From contig JTDE01001331.1 of assembly GCA_014338405.1 (NCBI GenBank), positions 71,376 to 135,375 on the forward strand: a DNA stretch of 64,000 nucleotides. Reading direction: 5' to 3'. The position numbers were made by a program, and so were the translations under genes. The notes under the pieces are model-generated. The model did no database searches. It had not been told where the DNA came from and was given only the letters and a program-made list of their open reading frames with translations. The DNA is from Paragonimus skrjabini miyazakii. Lineage: Eukaryota; Platyhelminthes; Trematoda; Plagiorchiida; Troglotrematidae. Shown here piece after piece: positions 1 to 11,710 of the stretch; the stretch's first letter is position 1; every line of letters starts with the position of its first letter.

Positions 1-1265
1 TCACAGCTCTATTCAAATGCAAGTAACCTGCTTCCACATTTACAACTCGTTTGAAATTACCATCGACAGGCATGGTCATGAACACTCAATGCAAAAAGCA
101 TTTTGCTAAACCATAGCTCAAGTACCCCTGGTAGTTACTGGATTGCATAGCACACTGAGGGACAGAGTGACCATACTAACAGGCGGCTATTTTGTACTAC
201 CGACCATATGCTCCCTTTTGTAGTGATATTTGGAGTATCAGTGGCCATGTGTAATATTAGGAGCTGAATGTTAGTTGTCCGTCAACCGATCCAATGTTTT
301 TTAAGCTTGAATGACTCTGTGATGCTACCGTTGTGGAACAGCAGTGTCAGAATTTGCGGAACGGTGATCTAATCTGCTTTACCGCACCATAGTTACAGAA
401 CAGTTCAGTAGTTGACAGACTGGTTTGAAAAAATGAACTGTCATTTGTTCACAAATATCTATGCCCTTGTAACGTAGCTTCCGTCCTAATTAACCACTTC
501 CGACAGTTAGTACACTTCAGTGTCTCCAATTAACCTACTATTCATAATACAAATTATTTCTTCAAAAGTACTTGTAAGAAAAAATGGAAACATCGTGATG
601 TTCGAGGATTTCGGAATCTGACTTAATGGCAGTGATTTTCTGAGGTAACAACTAAATTGAATTGTTAACAAAACTTCACAATCAGAATATTTCTGCAATT
701 TTGTTTATTTTGTTTGAATATAAACGCAGTGCAGCGTCCAGGAGATCATAAAAGCTTTCGGCAACACCTCTGGATATGTTTTACTACGTTTTCATGAGAC
801 ATTTGATTGCTATATATAAACCCTTCCGGTTATTAGAACCAACACTTTCGTTTGGAGCAAAGAAGACTACATTTACATTGGGAAAAATGTATCCTAATTT
901 CCTTTACATCTTGTGTTCCACACGCCTAACATTCTTCATTGGTGGAAAGCTATCTGTTCATTCAAGAGGAGTTTCAGCCAATCTAGTCGCCCGTCTGAAC
1001 GTTACATATTAGACGATTACACTAAGTTGTTTAGAAAAATGTTGCTTGGCTTCATTAAAGGCTCTATCAGTGAAGTCCAAATGCTTGTTAAATGCATGAC
1101 AAATGCACGATAAAAGTGAACATTTTCTTCAGTTTTTTCAATGCACGACTTTTATTTGAACGCTCTTACTAATCACGACTGAAATCACGACATTCATGGA
1201 AAAATCTGACGAACTAAATGTGCTGAGAAAAAACGTTGCAAACGACAGTCTTCTAGTGGTAATGT
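1..1265. other. no recognisable gene
   Basis: Short reading frames only, the longest under 90 codons and without recognisable domains. I see no RNA gene or mobile element here. Confidence 0.6.
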
Positions 1266-1418
1266 AATGTGCAGCGGAGTGGAGGCACTCAGGAACAGCG
1301 TTTCTCTGAAGGACGAGGGCCAAACGAGAATATGGAATGGTAACAAAAACCGACAAGCATGAGCCAGAGACCCGGTAAGTCATGCACACAACATACACAG
1401 ACGAAAACTCGAATCACG
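1266..1418. repeat. dispersed repeat A, copy 1
   Basis: This stretch matches 28215-28366 in the same orientation. Shared landmarks, in order, are a block with GTGGAG and CACYCAGG, then ACAGCGTT, then CTGAAG, then ACAAGCATGAGCCA, then a CCCRGTAAG-like block, then CATGCACAC. There are many substitutions and short indels between the blocks, so both copies are old. The antisense translations also look alike (VHxLxGxWLMLV), but stops and length differences make a shared protein uncertain. The family is not identified. Confidence 0.6.
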
Positions 1419-4119
1419 TCAGTCACACGACAGCGAACTGTATTACAGTAGTCGAACACACCTGGCAGCAAATCAACTGACTGCTAGTGAAACAAGTCTT
1501 GGAGAGGTAAGGTTTCGTCTGTAGCTAATTAAGATGAAAGACGGAAGAACATATAGGAAAATCTTTCCAAAAAACTTGTGAACAATCAGTAGTTCGGTCT
1601 ACTGCTTTGAATAAACCTCTGTGTACACTAGTAGATTCATCTTCAAAAACAAATATCGCTTAAAAATGTGTTATAAAACTTGTTTGAAAAATAAATTTTG
1701 AAATGGCTGATACATAGTTCAGCAACTGGAAAGGTCAAAGTGCTGTAGTCTGTAAATTGGCTCAGAGGGGATATCAGAAATTGCTGAATACTAGTCAACT
1801 ACAACGTTTACCATCTTCCGTGTAAGGTTTTCTTCATAGTAATTTAAAAGTAATTACGAACAAGTCATCTTAAAAAGGCGGTTAGCAATTTTTGCTCAGT
1901 GGCATGTTCCTGAATAGCTACTTATCCGTCACAGAATGTTAGCACTATATATTAGCCTGCATGCGATAATGAAAGCTAGTAGAAACTTACATGATAGTTC
2001 TGTGCTTCAAGCACAGTTAAACAGTGTGCGATAAGACGAAGGCAATTTGGAAGAAGCATTACTGTATTCAAACTATTTCACGACATCCATAACACTTTTT
2101 GAACAACTGATGTTAAACTTGTTGGGATATAATATACCGTATGTATATTTATCTAATTTTGTGATAATCTAAACAAAATCAGTTAATGTAACCAAAACTG
2201 GTTGAGTGAACACGGCCACGTCAGCCACCTTGTACCGATGTAAACACAAATCTATCTTTGAAAATGTGTTGCATACATCCATCGTACACAGCTTACGGCC
2301 TATATGTTTCAACGCTCACCACCAATCCATGTGATACCTGGTTCTGACTATCCTAGTGTTTTCCATTCTCCAGACACTTTGCACCTCATTTACGGTCTCT
2401 TATCAGCATTGTCAAGCACATCAGTTAGGATGTGACTACCCTTTAGTACACAGAGACGTTTATTGAGCAGTTAGATTCTTTAGGCATAACTTACTGCCGA
2501 CTAATTTGAACTGTTCGCACTAACAATTATACTAATCTACCTGACACATACTTAGTGTTGGCAAAGTGAATTTCACAATTCATATCTGTAAATCTCATTT
2601 TCACCTTTAATGTCGAATACTACACATAATGGTGAAATTCACATCGCTATCCTTTTTTTCAACAGTTCCGTTAATAAACGCATTGCACTCATAAATGTGT
2701 TTTGACCGGTCATTTCTCTGTTTTTGGTGCTCCACATTTTATATACTTACCACAATAAGTTGATCGTTATCACGACAAAAGTGACTGAACAGCTCGGACA
2801 GGCTGATTCACTCAGCTTCATAGTATCCAGTATACTTGCTTTATTTACGACGGCAATTCAATTAAACCTCGCATTACCACTGATCAATACTACATCCATC
2901 TCAAACTATACCAGTTTGGATCAGATTAATCTACAGATGGGCAACGTGGCTCATACAGGGTATTGTGTAGCCGTAATCAAGTGTCTCGACCAAAAGTGCT
3001 CAATCTTGAACAGATAACACTTAACGACGTACTTTACTCGGGGTTCGGAAGAAATTTTTGACAAGTTGAAAATTTTTCCAAACCGTAAAATGTAGGAAAA
3101 ATCGGATATATAGCGTGCATATTTGAATAGAACACAGAGTTTCACCGCTGTTATTCAGTTTCGAGGAGCAGCAAACACTGCATACGTGCGTGTGCACAAT
3201 ATGTCAAACGTTTATGCCGGTATACCTTATCTTATGTCAGCCTTTTGACAGTATTCTGGTAATCTCATTTGAAGAAGTCCATGTGTCAGAAGTGCAACAT
3301 CATCATTGATCAGGCCTACCCATTGTTCAAAAATTGTTCCGAAATTATGGATTCTCAGTCGGTTTAAAGCACATTTCACCAAATAACACCACGTAAAAGA
3401 CAAAGATGGCTGTTTTCAGAATTTGTTCATCAGATCATTATAACTGTTTACGTTGAACAGAATTGAATCAATATTAAGGTGACTACCATTGATCTGTATA
3501 ATAGTGTACAAAATGTTAAACTAACGGGTTATACCACTCAAACAACGGGTCACTGATATTCGTGATGGGTGGTTTAGAAATCCGTTCAGAGTTGAGTCAC
3601 AAAAGTCGATCAACTTGGGGTGGGTGGTCAGAATCTTACAAATTATGCGAAAACTCTATCGTATTTACATGTTTTTGTAAATGCATTATCGTTGGTTTGG
3701 TTTTTTTTACTATTTATTAGGCTTTAGCAGAAACTATTCCGCTTGTTTGGCTTTTACTTCGTATCTCTATCCTCGTAATGGTTAGTTCTCAAGTAAACGA
3801 ACGTTCTGGTTAATCAAAAGTTAAACGTTGATAAATTATGCTCCACCTGTTGTTACCGACCATAACTCGTTTATCACCAACCCGCTCTATCAATCTTCCT
3901 TTCTTGAACCACGACTTGTCTTCCTCCAGTGGCCATCTAAACTACTCCATCATCAACGCGGCACTAGTTGACGTTGTCTAAATTTAACTATAATCATATT
4001 TCACTCATCTACTTCATTTTGCATTAATCATGCACAGGTGTGCAGCAACGGTAAGATGATCCGTCTGCAATACGGCTTTCTGTATCACTTGTTTAGTACA
4101 ACTGTACTAACAGCAAAAG
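1419..4119. other. no recognisable gene
   Basis: AT-rich DNA with only short frames. The longest, about 97 codons on the plus strand at 2724-3017, has no family signature. Nothing else is recognised. Confidence 0.55.
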
Positions 4120-4131
4120 AGATACTGATTA
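4120..4131. repeat. target-site duplication, left copy
   Basis: AGATACTGATTA is repeated exactly at 6112-6123, directly outside the other end of the Penelope-like element. A perfect 12-base direct repeat at both element borders is what a target-site duplication from endonuclease-primed integration looks like. Confidence 0.8.
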
Positions 4132-4533
4132 AAATCTCATCAGGCTGTTACAGTTATGAAGGAAAATAAAACTAAAAACGGTTACATGCGAAACTTGGTA
4201 TTGGTCCAAAATTCACACCATCTCAATTTTGTGTTTTTTTGGACGCCGATTGGATGTTAACTGCCCACATATCGATCGGGTGAGTCAGCTAATGGCCAAG
4301 GCAATTGGAGTGATTGAACAAAGTTTTTCTGTCCACACAAGGTTGGATTACGTAATCGAATGGCGATGGCCTCGGCAGTGGCCAACATTCGCTGGCGAAC
4401 AAGTTTTGACCTGTTCAGTGGGACGATCGATCTATGTTGACCTGATGATCGTTGTCTGCCAGATGACCTACAATGGCACTCGTGATTGATTTTCTCTCAC
4501 CTGTCCCGATCCATGCTGGCTGATGTTCTCTGA
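4131..4533 (-). repeat. PLE terminal inverted repeat, left arm (original 3' end)
   Basis: The reverse complement of this arm is at 5698-6100. I saw no difference in the long parts I compared, and the two arms encode an identical 86-codon antisense frame. In element sense the arm carries the end of the GIY-YIG domain, its C-terminal tail and the 3' untranslated region. Pairing starts at AAAATCTCAT and stops at GTTCTCTGA, where the flanks diverge abruptly. Confidence 0.92.
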
Positions 4534-4747
4534 TTCTTCTAGATAAGTGCCGAGTCGTACGACCCACGTAGTTTGCTGAACAATCGCAAACGAACGAGTA
4601 AATCACCATAGATGAGTTGTGGACCGGCACTTTATCCTTCAGATTCAGAGTAATCAGTGGCGAACTGGTGAATGAGATGATCGGTCGGGCTGCGTTGAAC
4701 GTTCTCTTAAGCGAACTAGTAAGTCGACGGGTCAGTGATTCAGCCAA
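4415..4747 (-). pseudogene. PLE GIY-YIG endonuclease segment
   Basis: This is in the same frame as the RT segment, separated from it by two TGA codons. Motifs are the linker KDKVPVHNSS, then VIYSFVCDCSANYVGRTTR, which is the GIY-YIG core with a CxC pair, then RRIREHQPAW, then the HLADNDHQVNID block. The frame then ends at a stop. The expected C-terminal tail (with TAEAIAIRLRNPTLC) continues in another frame about 15 bases later, so there is a frameshift near 4415-4435. The nuclease would nick target DNA to prime reverse transcription. The last third lies in the left inverted repeat and is duplicated, break included, in the right arm. Confidence 0.9.
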
Positions 4748-4795
4748 CGTATCTCCTTTGTATGGTAGTCATATGAACATGGGTTTCTTATCAAT

Positions 4796-5697
4796 TCATT
4801 GAATCTTAGCTGATGCTTCAAATGCTTTCATATGTTTGGTCACAAATTTATCGGGATAGCCATTCTGTTGTAGAATATGAGTCACAAACTGTAACTCCTG
4901 TTCCAAAGCATCTGCTGAGCAGATTTTTCTGGCTCCATCCGCCAAACATTTGACGAGGTTGCGTTTGTATTTTAAGTGCGTAAAACTATAAAAGTTACTG
5001 TACTGGCCCGACCAAGTAGTCTTCCGATAAACGGAACGTTGCAAACTTCCGTCAGTCCTTCTGCTCAAAGAAACGTCTAGGAAGTTGAAAGACCCATGTG
5101 ACTCCAATTCTGAGGTGAAGCTTATCAGCGGATGTGCGCAGTTGAACTCCTTTAAAATATCAGCTATGTTGACAGATGAATCCGTGGTAGCGAATATGTC
5201 ATCAACATAACGCTTGTAGAAAACGATTTGATTTATAACAGTGCTCAGCACCGTTCGTTCCAACTTGCCCATAAAAATATCTGCCAGTAGTGGTCCTAAT
5301 GGAGACCCCATTGCCACTCCATCAATTTGTCTGTAAATGTCACCATTAAAAATAAACTGCACGTTGTGGGTACATTTGAGAAGCAATTCTTTCAAATTCG
5401 CTGTTGGCGATCCGATCGGAATGTTGTCGGTTTCAATAAAATTGCATAAGTAGTCTATTGTTTCTACAAGTGGCACGTTAGTAAACAAGGAAGTTACGTC
5501 AAGAGAAAACATTATTTTATTGTTGACGCGAATGTCACGAACTGTATTCACGAATTCGAAGGTATCTCGTAGACTATGTACAAATTTTTTCCTCCGGACT
5601 GGCTCCAAGATCTCGGCAAGCCATTGTGCTAGGGCTTGATATGGTGAATTCTTCATATCCAAAATAGGGCGCAGAGGGCAATTCGGTTTATGAATCT
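4796..5697 (-). pseudogene. PLE reverse transcriptase, 5'-truncated
   Basis: An open frame of about 300 codons with no in-frame ATG at its 5' edge. It enters from the inverted-repeat junction and closes at TGA 4796-4798. Motifs in order are KIHKPN and LRPILDMKNSPY near the start, SLDVTSLFTNVPL (about 5505), IDGVAMGSPLGPLLADIF (about 5300), the catalytic YVDD box at 5198-5209 inside YKRYVDDIF, then FLDVSLSRR and the YRKTTWSGQY thumb motif. These are Penelope-type RT signatures. The fingers, palm and thumb look intact, but the N-terminal part is missing. The RT copies element RNA at a nicked target. After the stop, the same frame continues into the GIY-YIG segment and contains a second TGA about eight codons later. 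Confidence 0.93.
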
Positions 5698-6100
5698 TCA
5701 GAGAACATCAGCCAGCATGGATCGGGACAGGTGAGAGAAAATCAATCACGAGTGCCATTGTAGGTCATCTGGCAGACAACGATCATCAGGTCAACATAGA
5801 TCGATCGTCCCACTGAACAGGTCAAAACTTGTTCGCCAGCGAATGTTGGCCACTGCCGAGGCCATCGCCATTCGATTACGTAATCCAACCTTGTGTGGAC
5901 AGAAAAACTTTGTTCAATCACTCCAATTGCCTTGGCCATTAGCTGACTCACCCGATCGATATGTGGGCAGTTAACATCCAATCGGCGTCCAAAAAAACAC
6001 AAAATTGAGATGGTGTGAATTTTGGACCAATACCAAGTTTCGCATGTAACCGTTTTTAGTTTTATTTTCCTTCATAACTGTAACAGCCTGATGAGATTTT
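5698..6100 (+). repeat. PLE terminal inverted repeat, right arm (inverted copy of the 3' end)
   Basis: An inverted copy of 4131-4533, joined to the truncated 5' side of the RT sequence. It ends with 11 extra bases (6101-6111), not present in the left arm, before the target-site duplication. Such an asymmetric tail on one side is known for PLE terminal repeats. Confidence 0.9.
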
Positions 6101-6111
6101 ATCGATAACAT
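6088..6111 (+). other. possible hammerhead core remnant at the PLE terminus
   Basis: The outer end of the right arm reads CTGATGA, then GAT-TTT-ATC (a 3-base-pair hairpin), then GATAAC, up to the target-site duplication. CTGATGA, stem II, GAAAC is the catalytic half of a hammerhead. Here box 2 has an extra T. The left arm retains CTGATGA (4137-4143, minus) but ends before stem II closes. Hammerheads are known from terminal repeats of Penelope-like elements in other animals. This copy cannot form a complete one. Confidence 0.3.
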
Positions 6112-6123
6112 AGATACTGATTA
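6112..6123. repeat. target-site duplication, right copy
   Basis: An exact copy of the 12 bases at 4120-4131, immediately outside the PLE. Confidence 0.8.
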
Positions 6124-9100
6124 GTTTGAACAATAAGCTGGACCATCAATCATTGTTTTGGTTCGTTGTGATGAACGCATGTACGCTAACAGATTGGAAC
6201 GCCATACACATCAAGGTTTACGCCAAATGCCTTAGGATATGCCTGAAGGGATGAAACTATTTACTGAGTTGGCCAACTAATAGTGTTCTGTCAGTATTCA
6301 GAGGACGCATGTTCTACATTCGTCCGGGAACATAATTGTTTTAAACTTCTACATTCGGTCAATAGTTTGGGTTGTTCAGTTCACAGTATCAAATGAACAC
6401 AGACCAGAGAAACTGATAGTGTACGTCAGGCTCAGCCATTCCGTTGGATTGCTACGGGGATTATTGAACCGAACAAACAACAGTTTCTAACCGAAAAGTA
6501 CTGGAGTATCCAGCGGTATGTTTGTAGCTCACCTGGAAGAAATTGCGCAGCTCTTGCATGTGTTTGTTCAAAGTTCGCAGATGCTATTTACAGTTGAGGT
6601 CGTCAAGCTTCAAAAACCCTATCAAACTACTTATATGTAAGATATTTGGTCATTTTTGTTTGTTTGATTACCTTGCTGAACATCAACCTAATAAAGATTG
6701 TTACACTGCTCTTGGTCAGTAAAACACAGTCTGTGACTATAAAAAAATTAAACACTATCAATCATCTCTTTCTTACCACATAGCTGCCTTTAATGTCTCA
6801 CTTTGGAATTCTTGTCCTGTGTGACCGTGTCACCTCCAACGAAAACCCCACGTTTTTAGTATTTTTATAACGGCATGTACTCAAGGGTGTTGCATTCTGT
6901 GAACAGCTGATGGAAAACGGGCAACTTATTCTGGCCCTTTGTGTACTGTAGTATAATACGAGACTGTTTGGTACTAATTGAGGACCACTCGTATCGGGCC
7001 GAAGCTTTGCAATGCAAGAAACTAAGTTTTCTCTCACATTGGTCATTCTATCAGTATTACATAATCTTGCAAGAGTTTGCCTCCAGTGACCATCAGCAAA
7101 TAAATGTGCAGCTCCTTTGAACTTTTTGGGTCCCATCTGAACAGGCTGGAGACAACAGCATACAATTACTTGCTAGAATATTGAGTCACCATGAAGTGCT
7201 TGTCCAGGGACCTATCCACAACACCAGGTGACACGTTAACTGGGAGTTCAGGAGGATTCGTAGGTTGATCCTCTTAGCCGTCGCACTTCAGTTCTGTCTA
7301 GCTAGAAATCAGCCAGCTAATTTGTGATTAGCCAACAAGCATCTACCATCTAGTGTGATCAGATCAGCTGTTCATCACTGCGTTGGTGGTCACTGGGTAC
7401 AAGCTTCTAATATGAGTGTGGATCGTTCGCCACTCATCTGATCCCATATCAGAGATCACTGAATGAGCGCCTGTTATCAACAGAGGCTCTTCGTCGTGAA
7501 GATCCGCCATTACGGTGACCAGCGTGATCAGAAACAATATGCATCGGGTAAACGAAATACAGTGCTCACAGGCCACTTCAAAATCTTTACGACGTTCAAT
7601 TTTTCATTGTGCATCTCCTCTACAGCGACCATCTTCTAGGCAATTTCCGTCCCGTTCGCTTTTACACTTAAGTTTTTGTCCAACCGGAAGATAGCAGCTG
7701 CAATCCGAGCAAACTTAACTCAAATAAAAACAATATCTTGGGAACAAGGATACGATTCATATGGGGTGGTTATGTTAGAGTTAACATTTCAGGTATAGTC
7801 GTCTGTAAGACATAATTCGGATCTTGCAACTTCTGTAACAATGGGCTTTAGCTGAGCCTTAAGAAGTGACCCGAGCATCAATAAGACAGTCCTCCAGCTG
7901 TTCATCAATTGTCGAAGTAGTGATTGTACAACTACCAATCTGATCGTGCAAACACATTTCACGGCTGGTGACCAAATCAATTAGCAGTGAACCAAAGCCT
8001 TACATTTGTTTACCATCGAGTTATTTAAGATTTAATTAGTAGGACCCGAGGCGAAATATAGGTTGTTTGCGTGGGTAGAAACAATAGATCACTATCTTAT
8101 ACAACAGTTTCCTTCAAAACTAGTAAAACACGCGTAGTAGTTCGATTTTCTATGATGTTATGTTTCTTTTTCACGTTGGCTGAGATCGATTAGCCCTTTC
8201 AGATTAGTCTGGAAAATGACTGAGTAGCTGACAGAGGTGTTAAATGAATAGTTATCCCCAGTGACAGCTTGTGACGTAGGAAACTGCTGTATCGACGTTA
8301 TTGGGTATAATGAGCTCAAAATATTTCTGGGTACTCAAACCCCCGACCAGTGTACGAATGTTAGATTATTAGGTCGCCACAGAATGGCAATCCGGACAAA
8401 TATCTACGACTATTTCTAGACATATTCATTTTGACAGATGCGTTGCAAACTAAAAGTGCACATTGAAATTTGGTGTAATCTGCAACAGCACGAATCTTTG
8501 AAAATACTTTCAACAACACCTGAAAGTTTCGTGTCTGTGTGACAGGTAGTACTTGGTCAAACAAAATTGTCCGTCAGTCATCGGATTCAGAACCTGTAAT
8601 ACTGCCTTGTATATAACGGCCAACCACAGCGTTATCAGTCTACATGGTCGCGAACGAATAGCGCTGTTTGTACAAATATTTGTAATACCTTGGTTTGCGT
8701 TACATGTGAAAAACTGACTGGTGGTTCCAAACGATATAATCCTAAACGGTTAGAAGAAAACGCAAACAGGCGAACCGGAACCATCTAATCCTCCTTATTC
8801 GAAATGTCAAAAAGAGGTGACATATTTGGTAGATTGTCCACAATCCGTTCCTTCTCTTTACTCGCTTACTGTCATTCCGTAAGTAAAGTTAGTGTGAGCA
8901 GTACACAACGGAAGGAGGAAAATGCTACGAATCCGAGAGTGTTATATTACTGGGGCCACATTGGGTAAAGCGCGCTTTACCCTAACTGGACACCAAATTT
9001 CCAGAATTGACTGACACATCCACAACTTGAAGGTGATTTACGGAAGGGAGTTTCAAAACCCTCCTTGAGTTCAATAGAAGCATGAGATGGTTTAACAAAC

Positions 9101-9557
9101 AGACTGTTTTTGATTATTCATCATCAGGTCAATTATATATTACTTTATATCATCATGTTTGTCAAGCGAGCAAACAACTTGTCACATAATTACGTCAAAC
9201 GATTGTGAATGGTTGGACACTGAGGTGACCACCTTGACCATCGTAGGTGTCAGTTGAGTAACGGAAGGCCATACGACCCGTGGGACCTAAACAAATTCCT
9301 TCTGAGCGTATAACTGTGGATTGCCTAACCGAATTCCGAGAGCCTCAGAAGTGACCGGAAAACCAACTCGGATTTTTTAATTAACGTTTGGAAGAGTGGT
9401 AAATGAACTAGAAAGCCACTTCCGGGAAACTTGTTGATATGAGTCAACGAGATGGACAATAAATGCACTCGAAATTGACTGCACTTTGTCCTTAGTCAAC
9501 CATGTGGGATGGCGTTCACGGATCCTCCAAAAGAGGTACCTGGTTGTTTAGGTGACT
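6124..9557. other. no recognisable gene
   Basis: Only short frames. Those of 112 codons (minus, 6798-7136) and 70 codons (minus, 7364-7576) show no domain I recognise. The 7.2-7.9 kb part is a little richer in GC and may hold an old unidentified repeat. Confidence 0.5.
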
Positions 9558-10640
9558 TTATCTACACCAGGGAGCATGTGGAGGAGTAAGTACAGAATGA
9601 GGCCGCACATGTGGGCAACGTATCCTTGAGTTGTAAGTAAACAGCGGTATTGGATGCGGAGTAGATTCGCAATTAGACAACACTGTAAGCCCCTTAATTT
9701 TGCTGCTTATTCTACGAGACATCAGTTCAGTCAACGCCTCGCCTTCGCAGTCTAACTTTATGGAAACCAACTTCTTTGTCTCATATTGGAGTTCAACTTT
9801 CGGTTATAGTTTTTTGTGTTCACCGATAAAGTGTACTTGGCGAGCTTTCTGTGCGTTCTGGTGAGCGTTCTGTCCACCATATAAATTCCATTTCTGCTTC
9901 AATCGTGTCATATGTATACTTCTCCGTGGTACCGTTTGTAAAAATACGAACGGGTCCTTTTTGGCTTAGAGATAGGTGATGGAAAAAACGAGCATACTCA
10001 TTGTTTGTGGCCTCCTTCCTGTGAATGCCTCTCGTAACTGTAAAGTCCGTACGGCGGACCAGTGCCAAATCCACGAGAGGTGTTCGTCCGTCTTCCTCGG
10101 CCTCAAGCGTAAAGTTGAGTATAGAAGACGTTGTGCTCGCCACAGCAAGCAGGCTATGTAGATTCAAGGTTTATTGAACCACAAAGGTTATGTCGTCCGC
10201 ATACCTCTTATAAAAAGTGTCATACTCACTAATCCAACGAAGCTTAGTTCTTTCTAGCATTGGCACGAATATTTTTGCCAACGGTCAACCTCACGGTGAC
10301 TCTACCACAACTAGGTCCTTCTGACGGTATCTTTTTCCATCAATCTGAAACCGTACATTATGCGTTCAAGTTAATATCCACATCTTCAGGTACATCCACA
10401 CTAAAACCTTCGGAATGAATATGCCCAAAGAGCTAGCCACTGATTTTCTCAATTGGTGTGTTCGTCAGCAGTGAGCACAAATGGACGGAAAACACCTTAT
10501 ATTCCCCATTCACCAATCGAGTGAAATCGGCAAACTCGGATAAATCTTTTAGTGAGTCTTTTCGCACGGTTGATAGTTACTCTGTTGACCATTGCGTTGT
10601 CGAATGACGTGCAAAATTACACAAGTCGATAACCGGGCGT
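9558..10640 (-). pseudogene. degenerate Penelope-like element, RT and linker
   Basis: Minus-strand translation gives Penelope RT landmarks interrupted by stops: VRFQIDGKRYRQKDL, then remnants of the SPxGPLxxxIF block (PLAKIFVPMLERTKL), then FYKRYADDITF with the catalytic YADD at 10192-10203, then a stop. After it comes a 115-codon open part (9820-10167) with FTLEAEEDGRTPLVDLALVRR and IHRKEATNNEY, matching the RT thumb. Farther on (9558-9770) LDCEGEALTELMSRR resembles the linker before GIY-YIG. I do not see a clear GIY-YIG core. Frames break upstream of 10400. The divergence from the 4-6 kb element shows a different, older PLE lineage. Confidence 0.85.
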
Positions 10641-11610
10641 AATGGTCATCAGAAAGTGTTATGATTACAGAACTGTCAAACGGCTCAAGACGTTCACAAC
10701 GTTAACAGTATTTGAATTAGCCAATGCAGGTTCACACAATTGGTCACCAGCGTCTTCGTTATTCCCGGCAATTTTGTGTTTAGAGTTGAAAGGAACGCAA
10801 GTGGTTAAACTGATAACACAAACAAACCTTACTAGAACTAACGGTGCCCAATTTTTGTACCATCTGTGTATGATGGTCATAAAATATATGACCTGATGAC
10901 CGGCAACCTTTCTAGGTAAACAGTCCTGTTCTGTTTACTTGGAAAAGCGTGTTTTGAATAAGTGTCGGGTAAGTAACACTATATTTAAGATTGAATAAAG
11001 CAAACAGATTGGTGGATAATATTCGTGCAATGCAAAACCTGTCATCAAAATTGAAGGTAGTAAATTACCCGGTTTTTACTAAACCGTATCACACGAATAT
11101 GCAGATTTTTTCAACCGCAAAGATGTAGATGCTAGAATAGAGTAGGCGGGCTGAATAGGGGTATGTTGATTCATGATTATCAAACAAAAAATGGCAAGTT
11201 GCAACGAGGCTGCTGTTTGCTTGATTAAGGCTCGAACTGACACATATCTGGTGTTGTATACTAGACTTAATGGCTACTGTTGTAACTGCCGCGTTATCCT
11301 CTAACTGGTTAGCAAAACGGAAATAAGGATTCGAGACCCATCCAGACCGTGACTAATTGTTGAGTCCATATATACGAAAAAGTCTGTCACCATTTTGTGG
11401 ATGTACGGGAAGGAATAGTAAAAGCATAATAGTTGCATTTCCGCTAGTCCTTCGACTTTCTTGGCTATCAATAAAATCACATTTCAACCGTTCCAGTTCG
11501 AGTCAGACAACTATGTTTACTTAGTGAGTCTTTCGAGTTGGTTGAAAAATAAAAATATGTGACTTATCAGTAAAAATAGCAAAGCAATAAAAAACTTGTA
11601 GCCAACGTAA
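10641..11610. other. no recognisable gene; possible tRNA-like remnant at 11296-11345
   Basis: There is no gene. On the plus strand CTAACTGGTTAGCA followed by GGATTCGAGACCC recalls pol III A and B boxes, but they are only about 20 bases apart, too close for a tRNA. It is at best a deleted SINE head. Confidence 0.3.
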
Positions 11611-11710
11611 NNNNNNNNNNNNNNNNNNNNNNNNNNNNNNNNNNNNNNNNNNNNNNNNNNNNNNNNNNNNNNNNNNNNNNNNNNNNNNNNNNNNNNNNNN
11701 NNNNNNNNNN
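11611..11710. other. assembly gap (100 N)
   Basis: Exactly 100 unknown bases, a conventional placeholder for a gap of unknown size. Confidence 0.99.

Larger units (their letters stand above)
4132..6111 (-). mobile_element. Penelope-like retroelement (PLE), 5'-truncated
   Basis: A 1980-base insertion with a 12-base duplication outside it and inverted repeats of about 403 bases at its ends. The coding sense is minus: a reverse transcriptase segment (4796-5697) followed by a GIY-YIG endonuclease segment (from 4747 down). This RT to GIY-YIG order defines Penelope-like elements. Only the RT part from the KIHK...LRPI region onward is present. Upstream of this the element runs into an inverted copy of its own 3' end, a configuration known for Penelope copies. 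Stops at TGA codons between RT and GIY-YIG, and a frame break near the end of GIY-YIG, make it non-autonomous. The near-identical arms and exact duplication make it the youngest element in the window. Schistosome PLEs such as Cercyon are plausible relatives, but I could not compare them. Confidence 0.93.

Noticed and set aside
4229..4489. 86-codon plus-strand frame, repeated exactly at 5742-6002 on the minus strand
   Set aside because: Both are antisense readings of the PLE terminal arms, which in sense carry the GIY-YIG end. Their identity reflects the inverted repeat, not a duplicated gene.
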